Counted from the first letter of the stretch, positions 42,098 to 50,629 are shown. The stretch is DNA of 55,935 nt from Verrucomicrobiota bacterium (GCA_016235545.1 JACRKB010000046.1:1-55935), one strand, 5' to 3'. Made by a program: numbers and translations. The notes: generated by a model from the sequence alone, not told the origin.

Positions 42098-42280
42098 GAA
42101 CGATGCAGTTGAAATCCGATGGCTCCGCTTCAACGCAGCAACGCAGAGGACGCAAAGATGCGCGGAGAAGCCACCGGCGAGGAGCACCAAATGGTGAACA
42201 CAAACCCCTTCGCTCAACTCTCCGTTCCTCTGCGTCTCTGCGTTAAAGGGAGCGCATCTTCAACTGCATGGATTCGGTCA
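42098..42280. repeat. Inverted repeat, family 2, full copy
   Basis: The left end CCGGAACGATGCAGTTGAAA leads into CAACGCAGAGGACGCAAAGA; the right arm has CTCTGCGTCTCTGCGTTAAA and the end TTCAACTGCATGGATTCGG. The terminal inverted repeat (CCGGAAC-ATGCAGTTGAA) is best preserved in this copy. Confidence 0.75.
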
Positions 42281-42320
42281 AGTGGAAGCCCTGCGGGCTT
42301 CTCCGCAGCCGCAAGGTCCG

Positions 42321-42344
42321 TTGCAAGAAACTGAGATGCGCCCC
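42321..42344 (+). repeat. Short dispersed motif (GAAACTGAGATGCGCC), reference copy
   Basis: TTGCAAGAAACTGAGATGCG followed by CCCC. The best copy in the window; others are at 1-17, 259-280, 26499-26523 and 28111-28132. Confidence 0.6.
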
Positions 42345-42412
42345 TCGCCGCCCAAGTGAGTGCAGTTGAACCTTGCGCTCTGTCCCCGGCACGCGCAGAA
42401 AGGGCCCAGCCC

Positions 42413-42802
42413 ATGCCGAAAATCCTTCTGGTCGAAGACAACGAGATGAACCGCGACATGCTGTCCCGGCGGCTCATCCGCAGGGGTTACGAGGTGGCCA
42501 TTGCCGTGGACGGCGCGCAGGGAGTGGCGATGTGCGCCGAGCTGCTGCCCGAGATGGTCATCATGGACCTCGGCCTCCCCGTCATGGACGGGTGGGAGGC
42601 CACACGGCAAATCAAGGCGGCTGCGGCCACGCGCCACATCCCCGTCATCGCGCTTACGGCACACGCGATGTCGGGCGAGGAGGAGCGCGCGCGCGCGGCC
42701 GGGTGCGATGATTTTGAAACCAAGCCTGTCGAGATTGATCGGCTGCTGAGTAAGATGGCCGCGTGGTTGCAACCGCCACCCAGCCCGGCCGGCGTGCCAT
42801 GA
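42413..42802 (+). CDS. Single-domain response regulator (REC)
   Basis: A 129-aa receiver with the acidic pocket in LLVEDNEMN, phospho-acceptor Asp52 in VIMDLGLPVMDGWEATR, the switch Thr in VIALTAHAM and the conserved Lys in ETKPVEI. There is no output domain. Its stop overlaps the start of the next gene (ATGA), so both are translated together. A GTG at 42356 would add 19 residues unlike any receiver; the ATG at 42413 is preferred. Confidence 0.92.
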   Translation: MPKILLVEDNEMNRDMLSRRLIRRGYEVAIAVDGAQGVAMCAELLPEMVIMDLGLPVMDGWEATRQIKAAAATRHIPVIALTAHAMSGEEERARAAGCDDFETKPVEIDRLLSKMAAWLQPPPSPAGVP

Positions 42803-43242
42803 GCGAGGCGCCGCCACCGGGACCAAGGCTGCGCCTCCCATCGGCCGCCGAGGCATTGCGTGCCCTCCGGCACGATCTGCGCACGCCCATCAACCCGAGT
42901 CTGGGCTACTGTGAACTAATCGTGGAAGAGGCGGGAGACGCCGCGCCGCCTGTGCTGCTCGCGGGGCTTGGAGAGCTGCACTCGGCGGGCAGGCGGATGT
43001 TGACGCTCACCAACGAAGTCTTCTCCGACCAGCCCTCGGTGCTGCGGCAGTTGAACGTCCCTGAGCTGAGGCGCGAGTTCCGTGCGCCAGCCGAGACGGC
43101 TGCGGCGCTTTGCACGAAGCTGGAGCAGCAGGCCAATGCCGCCGCGATGCCAGTCGCGGCGCGGGACTTGCAGCGCATCGGCATCGCCACCGGCCGCTGG
43201 CTGGCGCGCGTGGAAGAGTTGCTGGAGCAGAACTGCCGATGA
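42799..43242 (+). CDS. HisKA-like dimerisation/phosphoacceptor protein without ATPase domain
   Basis: A 147-aa protein. Residues 15-85 look like a HisKA four-helix bundle: ALRALRHDLRTPINPSLGY, with the potential phospho-acceptor His25 in the H-box RHDLRTPIN, then a helix around LHSAGRRMLTLTNEV. The remaining 60 residues are helical. There is no HATPase_c domain, and it is far too short for a kinase. It overlaps the receiver gene by 4 nt. It may be a histidine phosphotransfer protein or a scaffold that uses a kinase elsewhere; whether His25 is phosphorylated is unknown. Confidence 0.75.
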   Translation: MSEAPPPGPRLRLPSAAEALRALRHDLRTPINPSLGYCELIVEEAGDAAPPVLLAGLGELHSAGRRMLTLTNEVFSDQPSVLRQLNVPELRREFRAPAETAAALCTKLEQQANAAAMPVAARDLQRIGIATGRWLARVEELLEQNCR

Positions 43243-43320
43243 GGCGAGGAGGAGAGACCGCGGTAAAAAGGGAGTGCTAAAGTCCGAAGGCGCATCTGCC
43301 GTTGGAGAACTGAACGTGTC

Positions 43321-43824
43321 ATGAGCATCCTTGCCGCCATCCCAAGCAATTTTTCTGGCTTCACCGCCGAGGGCCCGATGTTCTGGACGTTGATCGTCCT
43401 GCTGGGATGCCTTGTGTATATGCGCACCGGCCAGCGGTTCATGGAGCGCCAGGCAAAGGTCGAGGCTGAGAATGCGCGCAGGCAGGAGCAGACTTATCAG
43501 GCGATGGTGCAGCACTACCGCCAGGTCGCAAACGAGCAGCAGATGCGGATGGACTCTGGCGGCCTTCACGGGCATCACGCCCCGCCCGCCGCCAGCTCGG
43601 GCGGTGCTCTGGAGCTGTTCCAATTGCTGTCTGAAAGCAGCCTGCAGAAGTTCTCCAAGCTGGATGTCCGGGTGGAATCTCTCGCGAAGGAACTCGCAGC
43701 CACCCGGCGCGAGCTGGAGGAGAGCACGGTCATGGCCACGCAGTTGCTCGGCGTCATCTCCGACATGCAGCACAAGATGAACAACCTGAGCAACGCGATG
43801 CACGCGGTGCTGGAGAAGGAGTAG
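43321..43824 (+). CDS. Membrane-anchored coiled-coil protein of unknown function
   Basis: A 167-aa protein with one membrane helix (about 20-34, MFWTLIVLLGCLVYM). A charged helix with coiled-coil character follows (RQAKVEAENARRQEQTYQAM), then a Gly/His/Pro-rich linker (GGLHGHHAPPAASSGG), then a second heptad-rich helix (VESLAKELAATRRELEEST). It has no enzymatic motif. It follows the receiver/HisKA pair on the same strand after about 80 nt and may be part of that unit. Confidence 0.7.
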   Translation: MSILAAIPSNFSGFTAEGPMFWTLIVLLGCLVYMRTGQRFMERQAKVEAENARRQEQTYQAMVQHYRQVANEQQMRMDSGGLHGHHAPPAASSGGALELFQLLSESSLQKFSKLDVRVESLAKELAATRRELEESTVMATQLLGVISDMQHKMNNLSNAMHAVLEKE

Positions 43825-43887
43825 CCGCCGAGGCCTGTGGGCGGGGTTGAGAGTTGAAAGTTGGAATCCGCCGACTCACCCCGGCAA

Positions 43888-44679
43888 CTACGCGACGCTT
43901 CGCTTCCGTTTCCGCGCCAGCGCCCGCATCCCCGGCACTGCGAAGAGAGCCGCGCCAACGATGCCGGCGTCGTTGCCCATCGTGGCGGGGACGATCTTGG
44001 CCTCCACGTTCTCGAGATAGCGGAAGAACTGCTCCGGCTCGCTGCTCACGCCCCCGCCGATGATGAAGAGGTCGGGCGCAAGCATGTATTCCAGCGTGGT
44101 GAGATAGCGGTCCACGTTCCGGCCCCACTGCTCCCACGTCCACTTGTTGCGCTCGCGGGCGACGGTGGAGGCGAACGTCTCCGCGTCTTTCCCGCTGATT
44201 TCGAGATGGCCAAGCTCCGTGTCGGGCAGCAGGGAGCCGTTGTGCAGCACGGCGGAGCCGATGCCTGTGCCCAGTGTGACAAGCACGACGGTGCCGCGCA
44301 CGCCACGGCCCGCACCGTAGCGTGCCTCGGCGAGGCCGGCGGCGTCCGCGTCATTGCCCACGGCGACGTGGCTCACGGCCAGCGCGCGGCGCAGGTGGTC
44401 CACGATCTCGTGCCGCACCCACGCGGGGTCGAGGTTGGGCGCACGGCGCACGACGCCGTGCTTGATAAGTCCTGGGAAGCCGACGCCCACGGGACCGTGC
44501 CACTTGAGCTTGCGTGCAAGCTCGGCGATGGCGGCGACGACGCCCTTGGGCGTGGCGGGCTGAGGGGTCCGGGCGCGGAGGACGGTGGTGGTGAGCGCGC
44601 CCTTGCGCGTGTCCACGACAGCGGCCTTGATGCTGGTGCCGCCGATGTCCACGCCAAGGATGAGGTGCGAGTCGTTCAT
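43888..44679 (-). CDS. ppgK: Polyphosphate glucokinase (ROK family)
   Basis: A 263-aa sugar kinase with the ROK phosphate-binding motif LGVDIGGTSIKAAVVD, GPVGVGFPGLI, the nucleotide motif VTLGTGIGSAV and the family-specific ELGHLEISGKDAETFAS, which separates polyphosphate/ATP glucokinases (PPGK) from other ROK proteins. It phosphorylates glucose using polyphosphate, and perhaps ATP. It is monocistronic; the gap to the IS remnant holds a CGCAGAGGGCGCAAAGCAGC repeat fragment near 44780. The substrate preference (polyphosphate or ATP) is inferred from the family. Confidence 0.88.
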   Translation of the reverse strand: MNDSHLILGVDIGGTSIKAAVVDTRKGALTTTVLRARTPQPATPKGVVAAIAELARKLKWHGPVGVGFPGLIKHGVVRRAPNLDPAWVRHEIVDHLRRALAVSHVAVGNDADAAGLAEARYGAGRGVRGTVVLVTLGTGIGSAVLHNGSLLPDTELGHLEISGKDAETFASTVARERNKWTWEQWGRNVDRYLTTLEYMLAPDLFIIGGGVSSEPEQFFRYLENVEAKIVPATMGNDAGIVGAALFAVPGMRALARKRKRSVA

Positions 44680-44846
44680 GGAACTGCTGGCAGGTGATTA
44701 CTCCCAAAACCAAAAGTTGACCAGCCGTGAAAGGTCACCTGTCGGAGCAGGACCGACACAGTTGAAGAAGAACGCTTCATTTCAGCGAGGCGCAGAGGGC
44801 GCAAAGCAGCGCAGGGACAAGACAGGGACAAATGCCAAGCGCTAAT

Positions 44847-45748
44847 GATTTTCGGCACAATGCGCTTGGACAAACTGTTTGCTTGAGCGTGCAGCCAGTG
44901 ATGCACCTGCCGCAACCCCCGGCCCGGCTCCTCCCAAAACAGTCGCAACCGCTCCGTCACCGCCGCCTGGAGCTCGTCCAGCGTCGCGAACACCCGGTTG
45001 CAGGTCGCGTCCTGCGTAGTCCCACACGCCCTCCACCGGATTGAGCTCCGGACTGTAAGGCGGCAGCAGCACCAGATGCACCCGCGCCGGCACCCGCGCA
45101 TCACCGGGCCGCAGATGGAAGCCCGCCTGATCATAGACCACCACGTGCTCCGCCTGCGGGTCGCTCGCCGCCAGTTGCGTCAGAAACAGCGCCGTCAGGT
45201 CCAACCCCACCGAGGGCAGAAAGGCAAAGCAGCTCTGACCCTCGACTACTTCCAGCGCCCCATGCAGGTATTCCCATTCGTAACGGTGCTGGCGCGGCAT
45301 CCCCACCGGCACCCCCGCAGGCCACAGCAGCGGCGCGTCTGGCTGTGCAGCCAGAAGCGGGCTTCGTCCAGCACCCACACCTTCACCGCTCGGCCCGCTG
45401 GCAGTTGCAGGTCAGCGAACTTCTGGCCGAACTCGGCCCGGAACGCGGCGGCGGCGCTCGGGTCCCGTTTGATGTGGACGGGGCGCGGAACCCGCAGCAC
45501 CCCGGACAATTTTCCCAGCCAGTAATAGATGGAGCGCTCGGCCCGTTTGATGTGGTGGGTCTTTTCCAACCACTCCCGCACCTGGCCAGCGGTGCGCCAC
45601 TGGCCCGCTTGGAGGCCGGCTTGGAGTTGGGCCTGGACGTCCGGCGCCTGACGCCCGGCTTGGGGCAGGGTGAGTTTGAAATAGGGGTGAGGCATGCGTG
45701 TGGTTCCCAGATGAGTCACGGGATGTCCGGCTTATTGTGCCGAATATC
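44847..45748. mobile_element. Decayed IS630-family insertion sequence
   Basis: About 900 bp bounded by imperfect terminal inverted repeats. The left end GATTTTCGGCACAAT (44847-44861) and the reverse complement of the right end, GATATTCGGCACAAT (45734-45748), match at 14 of 15 positions. TA lies directly outside the right end, as expected for IS630 targets; on the left TA is two bases away. The transposase inside is broken by frameshifts. No second copy is in the window. Confidence 0.8.
44850..45695 (-). pseudogene. IS630-family transposase, frameshifted twice
   Basis: The N-terminal part (from about 45695) has the helix-turn-helix region WRTAGQVREWLEKTHHIKRA and the first DDE Asp in VWVLDEARFWLHSQTRR. 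Near 45330 the reading continues in a second frame, with WPAGVPVGMPRQHRYEWEYL, the second Asp in VVVYDQAGFHL and the Glu motif LPPYSPELNPVEGVWDYA. Near 45020 it returns to the first frame with NRVFATLDELQAAVTERLR. The two shifts compensate each other, so the C-terminus is back in the original frame. All three DDE acidic residues survive, but not in one frame. Confidence 0.82.
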
Positions 45749-45883
45749 TATGGCGTTTAGTATTACAATGCGGAGGCGCGTTCGCCTTCGGGGTGAAGTT
45801 GGGAGCGAAACGAACCATGTCGATTGTTTCGCGGCCCCGCGTCTGTGCGGCTTGGCGTCAAGTTTCAACTGCTGGATTCAGGA

Positions 45884-47092
45884 TCACTCCATCGCCGCCG
45901 TCACCATCGGCGGCTTGGCATAATCATTCCACAGCCGGTCCAGCTCGGCCTTGTCCGCCGGCCCATCGCTGATGACGAAGCGATAGCGTGAGACGTAGGG
46001 CTTGCCAGGGCTGATTTCCCAGTCGCCGGTCGCCGATGGCGCGACGCAGAGCTGGGGGTTCTTGGGGTTGAGGCGCAGCGGTTGGGGTGAGCGGAAGTTG
46101 TCCGGATGAATGAGCACCGCGAGGCCCGCCAGCGCGCCTTCCACCTGGCCGCCCATGTGGACCCAGTTCGCCATCGACGCGTCGCCCTTCTTCCGGTCGT
46201 CACCGGTGGAGGTGAGAAAGCTGACAGCGTCCACCGGATCCCACGCCGCCTGGCCGCGCACGCCGAGGCCGCCGTAGAAATATTTGGGCAACTTGAGCGG
46301 ACTCGTGCTCGCGCACTCCTGCGTGGAGACGAAGTCCAGCAGCCACGCCTTGCCACCGCTGGCCGCGACGTTGTAGGCGGTCACCACCCACTGCTCCCGC
46401 AGCACGGCCTTCGGCTCCGGCGCGAGGTAGTCCATGAAACGGTGCCGGCTCGCGAATCCGCCATGCACCGGCCCGCTCCATGTGCGGTCCAGGGCGGCGA
46501 ACTCCGTGGCCGCCGTGACCTGCTCGGTGCCTTTGCCAAGATTCCAGAAATCCGGCTCCCGACCTTCAAAGTGTGTCTTCGTCCACGCGAAGAAGATGCC
46601 GCGCTGGTGGCGGTGGTCCGAAGGGTAGTCGCCGGTGACGAGCCGCCCGGAGGGGGTGATCACGGGATGGAGATAAGCGCCGTGCCGGTAGTGGGCGGGC
46701 ACGCCGGCCGGTGGTTCGCTGGGCGTGGTCTGATAGGTCGCGACGGGTTTTCCATTTGCCGCGAGGCGCACCAAGGCGCCGTCTTTCTTCGCCGTCACAG
46801 CCTCGGCTGCGGACGCCCCAGACGTGAGGCGAAATGACTTCGTGGCTCCAGCCTTCAAGTCCTCAAGCACGAACCAGCCTTTGCCATCCACATCCGCCTG
46901 GAACGGCACCGCGCTCCCGGACTCCGTTTCCAGCCGCTGCCAATCGCGCGCAGTTGTCGGCAGGTTGAAGGAGACGATGGATCCTTGCCGGTCGAATTCC
47001 CCCGCTTGCACCGAGACGCGCAGGGCGGCGGCATCGGCCGGGTGATGAACTGCAACGAGAAGGCTGGCGAGGAGCAAGGGCGCGGGTTTCAT
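45884..47092 (-). CDS. Exported DUF6807 (PmoA-like) protein
   Basis: A 402-aa protein with signal peptide about 1-22 (MKPAPLLLASLLVAVHHPAD). Conserved DUF6807 signatures: HYRHGAYLHPVITPSG, VTGDYPSDHRHQRGIFFAW, DFWNLGKGTE, VAASGGKAWLLDF and YFYGGLGVRG. The family has been labelled methane oxygenase PmoA by distant similarity, but in PVC bacteria it accompanies sugar-related genes and is not a methane oxidation marker. Function unknown. The ATG at 47092 is chosen because it begins the signal peptide. Confidence 0.85.
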   Translation of the reverse strand: MKPAPLLLASLLVAVHHPADAAALRVSVQAGEFDRQGSIVSFNLPTTARDWQRLETESGSAVPFQADVDGKGWFVLEDLKAGATKSFRLTSGASAAEAVTAKKDGALVRLAANGKPVATYQTTPSEPPAGVPAHYRHGAYLHPVITPSGRLVTGDYPSDHRHQRGIFFAWTKTHFEGREPDFWNLGKGTEQVTAATEFAALDRTWSGPVHGGFASRHRFMDYLAPEPKAVLREQWVVTAYNVAASGGKAWLLDFVSTQECASTSPLKLPKYFYGGLGVRGQAAWDPVDAVSFLTSTGDDRKKGDASMANWVHMGGQVEGALAGLAVLIHPDNFRSPQPLRLNPKNPQLCVAPSATGDWEISPGKPYVSRYRFVISDGPADKAELDRLWNDYAKPPMVTAAME

Positions 47093-47223
47093 AGGCTGGC
47101 TTGGAGCGGGAGGATGAACGCGCTGTCCGATGTGTCCACACTTTTGGAGGTTGGAGCTTGGCCTGCCAGGTCGCAGCGGATGGTTCGCGCCACGGCGTGG
47201 CATTCGCCCGCGCACCGGGGCCG

Positions 47224-47811
47224 CTACAACAGCCAGGCGTTCTGGCTTTCCTTGTAGTGGCGGCGGCAGACGGACACGTAGCGCTCGTTGCCGCCGATCT
47301 CGATCTGCGCGCCGGTCTTCACGGGCGCGCCGCTGGCGTCGAGGCGCAGGACCATCGTGGCTTTGCGGCCGCAGTGGCAGATGGTTTTCAGCTCAATCAA
47401 GTTGTCCGCCCACGCGAGAAGCCATTGGCTGCCCTCGAAGAGATTGCCCTGAAAGTCGGTGCGAAGCCCGTAGCAGAGGACGGGAATGCGCAGTCGGTCG
47501 GCGAGGTCGGTGAGCTGCTCGACCTGGGCCTTGGTGAGGAACTGCGCCTCGTCCACGAGCACGCAGGAGAGGATGCGCTTCTCGTGGTCCTCCTCGGCGA
47601 GGGTGTAGAGGTTATCGTCCCGCTTGAAGGCCCGCGCCTCCGCCGAGAGGCCGATGCGGGAGGCGACCTTGCCCGGTCCGGCGCGGGTGTCGAGTTGCGG
47701 CGATAGGACGAGCGTGTTCATGCCACGCTCCTGGTAGTTGTAACTGGACTGGAGGAGCAGGGTGCTCTTCCCCGCGTTCATCGCCGAGTAGTAGAAATAG
47801 ACTTTGGACAT
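47224..47811 (-). CDS. tdk: Thymidine kinase (type II, bacterial)
   Basis: A 195-aa enzyme phosphorylating thymidine for nucleotide salvage. P-loop [13 protein letters not shown] (about 7-19), DEAQFL with the catalytic Glu, the lasso-type region [16 protein letters not shown] with the zinc Cys pair, and the second zinc half CRRHY near the C-terminus. Length is normal. It lies between the DUF6807 and radical SAM genes on the same strand; a hairpin repeat at 47819-47895 separates it from the latter. Confidence 0.96.
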   Translation of the reverse strand: MSKVYFYYSAMNAGKSTLLLQSSYNYQERGMNTLVLSPQLDTRAGPGKVASRIGLSAEARAFKRDDNLYTLAEEDHEKRILSCVLVDEAQFLTKAQVEQLTDLADRLRIPVLCYGLRTDFQGNLFEGSQWLLAWADNLIELKTICHCGRKATMVLRLDASGAPVKTGAQIEIGGNERYVSVCRRHYKESQNAWLL

Positions 47812-47818
47812 GAGCGAC

Positions 47819-47895
47819 GTGTTCCGTGCTTCGTGTTCCGTGATTTAGTCCGAGCGCGTTCTGCCGTAGTCACGCAGCACGGAGCACGGAACACG
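47819..47895. repeat. Hairpin of CGTGTTCCGTGCTTCGTG units
   Basis: The left arm CGTGTTCCGTGCTTCGTGTT (47819 on) and the right arm CACGCAGCACGGAGCACGGA (ending near 47895) pair over about 25 nt with three mismatches; each arm is itself made of 8-nt GTTCCGTG/GCTCCGTG units. The same cassette appears at 49759-49838 at the start of trmB. Confidence 0.75.
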
Positions 47896-47903
47896 TTTCG
47901 TTC

Positions 47904-49088
47904 TCACACCTTCCCAATCCACTTGCGGTCTTCCCACACGGCTTTGAGCGAGGTGAGGTTCTTCGAATCGAGCACCTTCATCGCGGCGGTGCCCACGTCG
48001 CCTTTCTTCAGCGCGTGCCAGGCGTCGCTGGCGTTGATGGCGACGTGCTGGAGGACGCTGGGGTCGCGGTAGCAGTCAATCATGCACTTGGTGCAGCCAT
48101 CGCGGATGAGCTTGGAGTCGTCCCACTCATAGACCTTGCACATGGGCTTGTCCCACGCGTGGCAGCGGTAGAGGTCGAGGTTCCAGTCGAGGTAGAAATA
48201 CTTGTGTCCGCCGAGGCAGCCGAACTGCTCCTTCTCCCCGCGCAGGTGGCGTTGCATCTCGTCGAGCGACTCGGTGGGGTTCACCACGGGGTAGCCGCTG
48301 GTGTGCTTCATCTTCTTGATGTTCTCGAAGAGCGCGAGCAACTCGGTGTTGTTGAAGTTCACCAGGCCGCTGTCGCTGAAGCTCAGGTAGCTGGAGGCGA
48401 GGCTGGTGAGAGGATAGCTGAAGGTGCAGCTCTCGAAGCCGAGCGTGCGGAGGAAGTCGGGCAGCTTTGCGTAGTCCTCGATGAGCCGGCTCGCCGTGAT
48501 GCTCGCGGTGCATTGGATGCCGACGGTCTTGAAGAACTCGTTCGCCTTCTTGATCTTCCGGCACACGTCGGGCAGGCCGCGATTGGCCTCGTGCTTGGCG
48601 ACGTCGTGGGCGTCGATGGACATGATGACGCTGGTGAGGCCGTCGTTGGCGAGGGCCTTCATGTTGTCGTCGTTCCACAGGCCGCCGTTGGTGCAAATCA
48701 TCGGGTGGATGCCTTGCTCGGCGGAGTAGCGGACCATCGCGCGGAGGTCGCGGTGCGCCATCGGCTCGCCGCCGACGAAGAGCAGGTAGCCGATGTGGTT
48801 GCGCTTGGCGATGTCCACGACGTCCTTCGCCTCCTGAAGCGTGACGCTGTGGCGTTTCTTGGGGTCGAATTGCGAACGCGCGAAGCCGCAGAAGCCGCAG
48901 TCGGCGTTGCAGATATTCGTGATGGCGAACTGGAGGTAGCCGGGGCCGCCGTGGTTCAGCACGTCCTTGAGGAGCTGCCATTTCGAGGTCTGCGGGCGCG
49001 CGACGGGCTTGGAAAAGTCAGCGGCAGGCGAGGGCCTCGGCGCGGGGGCGACGGGGGCGACGGGCGGTTCAGCGACAGCGGTGCTCAT
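47904..49088 (-). CDS. Radical SAM enzyme with C-terminal cysteine cluster
   Basis: A 394-aa protein. After a Pro/Ala-rich leader of about 30 residues comes the radical SAM core with CNADCGFC (Cys60, Cys64, Cys67), the SAM-binding GGEPMAHRDL and MSIDAHD. The C-terminal part has further cysteines (FGCLGGHKYFYLDWNLDLYR, CTKCMIDC) that could hold an auxiliary iron-sulfur cluster, similar to HpnH-like and SPASM enzymes. The reaction cannot be named from sequence alone. There is no adjacent small peptide precursor gene. It is transcribed divergently from the exonuclease gene at 49185. Confidence 0.87.
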   Translation of the reverse strand: MSTAVAEPPVAPVAPAPRPSPAADFSKPVARPQTSKWQLLKDVLNHGGPGYLQFAITNICNADCGFCGFARSQFDPKKRHSVTLQEAKDVVDIAKRNHIGYLLFVGGEPMAHRDLRAMVRYSAEQGIHPMICTNGGLWNDDNMKALANDGLTSVIMSIDAHDVAKHEANRGLPDVCRKIKKANEFFKTVGIQCTASITASRLIEDYAKLPDFLRTLGFESCTFSYPLTSLASSYLSFSDSGLVNFNNTELLALFENIKKMKHTSGYPVVNPTESLDEMQRHLRGEKEQFGCLGGHKYFYLDWNLDLYRCHAWDKPMCKVYEWDDSKLIRDGCTKCMIDCYRDPSVLQHVAINASDAWHALKKGDVGTAAMKVLDSKNLTSLKAVWEDRKWIGKV

Positions 49089-49184
49089 TCAGTTACAAAC
49101 CGGCGGATGGTGCGGGACGGTCGGAGGCCGGGCAAACTTTTCTTTCCGCCACCGGACACGCTGGCTACGCTCTCTCCGCCGCGC

Positions 49185-49724
49185 ATGAAGAACATCGTCT
49201 ATTTCGACCTCGAAACGCAGAAGTCTGCGGACGACGTGGGCGGCTGGGGCAACATCCGCCGCATGGGCATGAGCATCGGCGTGACCTATAGCACGGCGGC
49301 GGGGGCGTATCGCATCTACGGCGAGCGCGAGGTGAACGAACTCATCGAAGAGCTGCGCCGCGCGGACCTCGTGGTGGGCTTCAACACCGAGCGGTTCGAC
49401 TTCGAGGTGTTGCAGGGCCACAACGAGTTCTTCGACTACAGCACACAACTGCGTTCGCTCGACTTGCTCGTGGACTTGACGAAAACCCTGCCGCACCGCG
49501 TCTCGCTCGACGCCATCGCCACGGCGTCGCTGGGCGTGGAGAAGACCGCCGATGGGATGCAGGCGCTGCGGTGGTATAAGGAGGGCAAGCTCATGGAAAT
49601 CGCCGAGTATTGCTGCTACGACGTGAAGGTGACGAAGCTCGTCCACGAGTTCGGCCAGGCGAACAAGCAGTTGTTCTACACGAACAAGTTCGGCGCGAAG
49701 CTGTCCGTGCCGGTGAAGTGGTGA
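49185..49724 (+). CDS. RNase H-fold 3'-5' exonuclease-like protein (YprB type)
   Basis: A 179-aa stand-alone nuclease domain. The DEDD-type motifs are VYFDLETQK (Asp8, Glu10), VGFNTERFDFEVL and YCCYDVKVTKLVH; this order is that of the YprB-like ribonuclease H domain. There is no helicase or TPR extension. The substrate (DNA or RNA) is not determined. The ATG at 49185 is chosen because MKNIVYFDLET is the family's usual beginning. It lies 11 nt before the trmB start and is probably co-transcribed with it. Confidence 0.82.
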   Translation: MKNIVYFDLETQKSADDVGGWGNIRRMGMSIGVTYSTAAGAYRIYGEREVNELIEELRRADLVVGFNTERFDFEVLQGHNEFFDYSTQLRSLDLLVDLTKTLPHRVSLDAIATASLGVEKTADGMQALRWYKEGKLMEIAEYCCYDVKVTKLVHEFGQANKQLFYTNKFGAKLSVPVKW

Positions 49725-49735
49725 ACGCGACCGAG

Positions 49736-50425
49736 ATGGCAACCGAAGCAGACTCGAACGTGCTCCGTGCTCCGTGTTCCGTGAGCATGGCAGGGACGCG
49801 CTCGAACCTAATCACGGAGCACGGAACACGGAGCACGCTCCTCCACGAGTTCCGCACCATCCTCCAGCCGCTCACGCTCGCCGACCACTTCCCCACGCCC
49901 CAGCCGCTCGAAGTCGAACTCGGCTGCGGCGACGGCTCCTTCATCGTTGAGTGGGCGCAGCGGAATCCGGGCCGGAACTTCCTCGGCGTCGAGCGCTTGC
50001 TGGGCCGCATCCGCAAACCGGACAAGCGAGGCCGTCGAGCGGGTTTGACCAACCTCAGCCTCGTGCGAATCGAAATCGGCTACTTCCTCGAATACCTCCT
50101 GCCGCCCGCAAGCGCCGACGCCATCCACGTCTATTTCCCCGACCCGTGGCCGAAGGTGAAGCACGCGCGCCATCGCCTCATCAGCGAGCGCTTCACCGCA
50201 CTGGCCCGGCGCGCGCTCAAGCCCGGCGGCGTGGTGCATCTGCGCACCGACCATGTGGATTACTTTGCGCAGATGCTCGCCGTCTTCCGAGCGGATGCAG
50301 CCTTCACCGAGGTGGAAACGCCGGCCGATCTGGCCGCCGTGACGACGGACTTCGAGCGGGAGTTCAACGCCAGGGGAATTCCCACGAACCGCAGTTCGTG
50401 GCGAATCATGGAACGAGGATTTTGA
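49736..50425 (+). CDS. trmB: tRNA (guanine-N7-)-methyltransferase
   Basis: A 229-aa (if begun at 49736) SAM-dependent enzyme making m7G46 in tRNA. Motifs: LEVELGCGDGSFIVEWA (SAM site), FLGVERLLGRIRK, IHVYFPDPWPKVKHARHRL (the family hallmark FPDPWPK) and LRTDHVDYF. The start is uncertain: the ATGs at 49736 and 49787 both lie in or next to an inverted repeat, so the first 15-35 residues (VLRAPCSVSMAGTRSNLITE) derive from repeat DNA. Conserved sequence begins near LHEFRTIL. Confidence 0.93.
   Translation: MATEADSNVLRAPCSVSMAGTRSNLITEHGTRSTLLHEFRTILQPLTLADHFPTPQPLEVELGCGDGSFIVEWAQRNPGRNFLGVERLLGRIRKPDKRGRRAGLTNLSLVRIEIGYFLEYLLPPASADAIHVYFPDPWPKVKHARHRLISERFTALARRALKPGGVVHLRTDHVDYFAQMLAVFRADAAFTEVETPADLAAVTTDFEREFNARGIPTNRSSWRIMERGF
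49759..49838. repeat. Inverted GCTCCGTG cassette at the start of trmB
   Basis: The left arm CGTGCTCCGTGCTCCGTGTT and right arm CACGGAGCACGGAACACGGA are inverted copies made of 8-nt units, as at 47819-47895. The cassette is read through in frame with trmB. Confidence 0.8.
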
Positions 50426-50629
50426 TAAGCAGGAACGAGTCTTTGGCCACGGATGGGGAGGAGCAGGACGCATCCTCCGAGAGAGCTGAACGAGCACACC
50501 GAACGGTGGTGGCGAACACGGCAGGCATCGTCACGACAGTCGGTCGGTGAATTTGCCCCAGCTTCCTCACGTGGTTGCGCCGGGATCCGGGCGGACGTGT
50601 TTGCCGGCATCTCGCACAGAAGGTTCGAT

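Noticed and set aside
44676-45719. Programmed ribosomal frameshifting in the IS630 transposase
   Set aside because: No slippery A/T run is visible at the shift points, and two opposite shifts would be required; decay or sequencing error is simpler.
45884-47092. Particulate methane monooxygenase subunit suggested by the PmoA name of DUF6807
   Set aside because: The protein is secreted, has no membrane helices of PmoA type, and there are no pmoB or pmoC genes.
48015-49184. Long upstream extension of the exonuclease frame (390 extra codons)
   Set aside because: The extension is antisense to the radical SAM gene and has no domain; the exonuclease family begins at MKNIVYFDLET.
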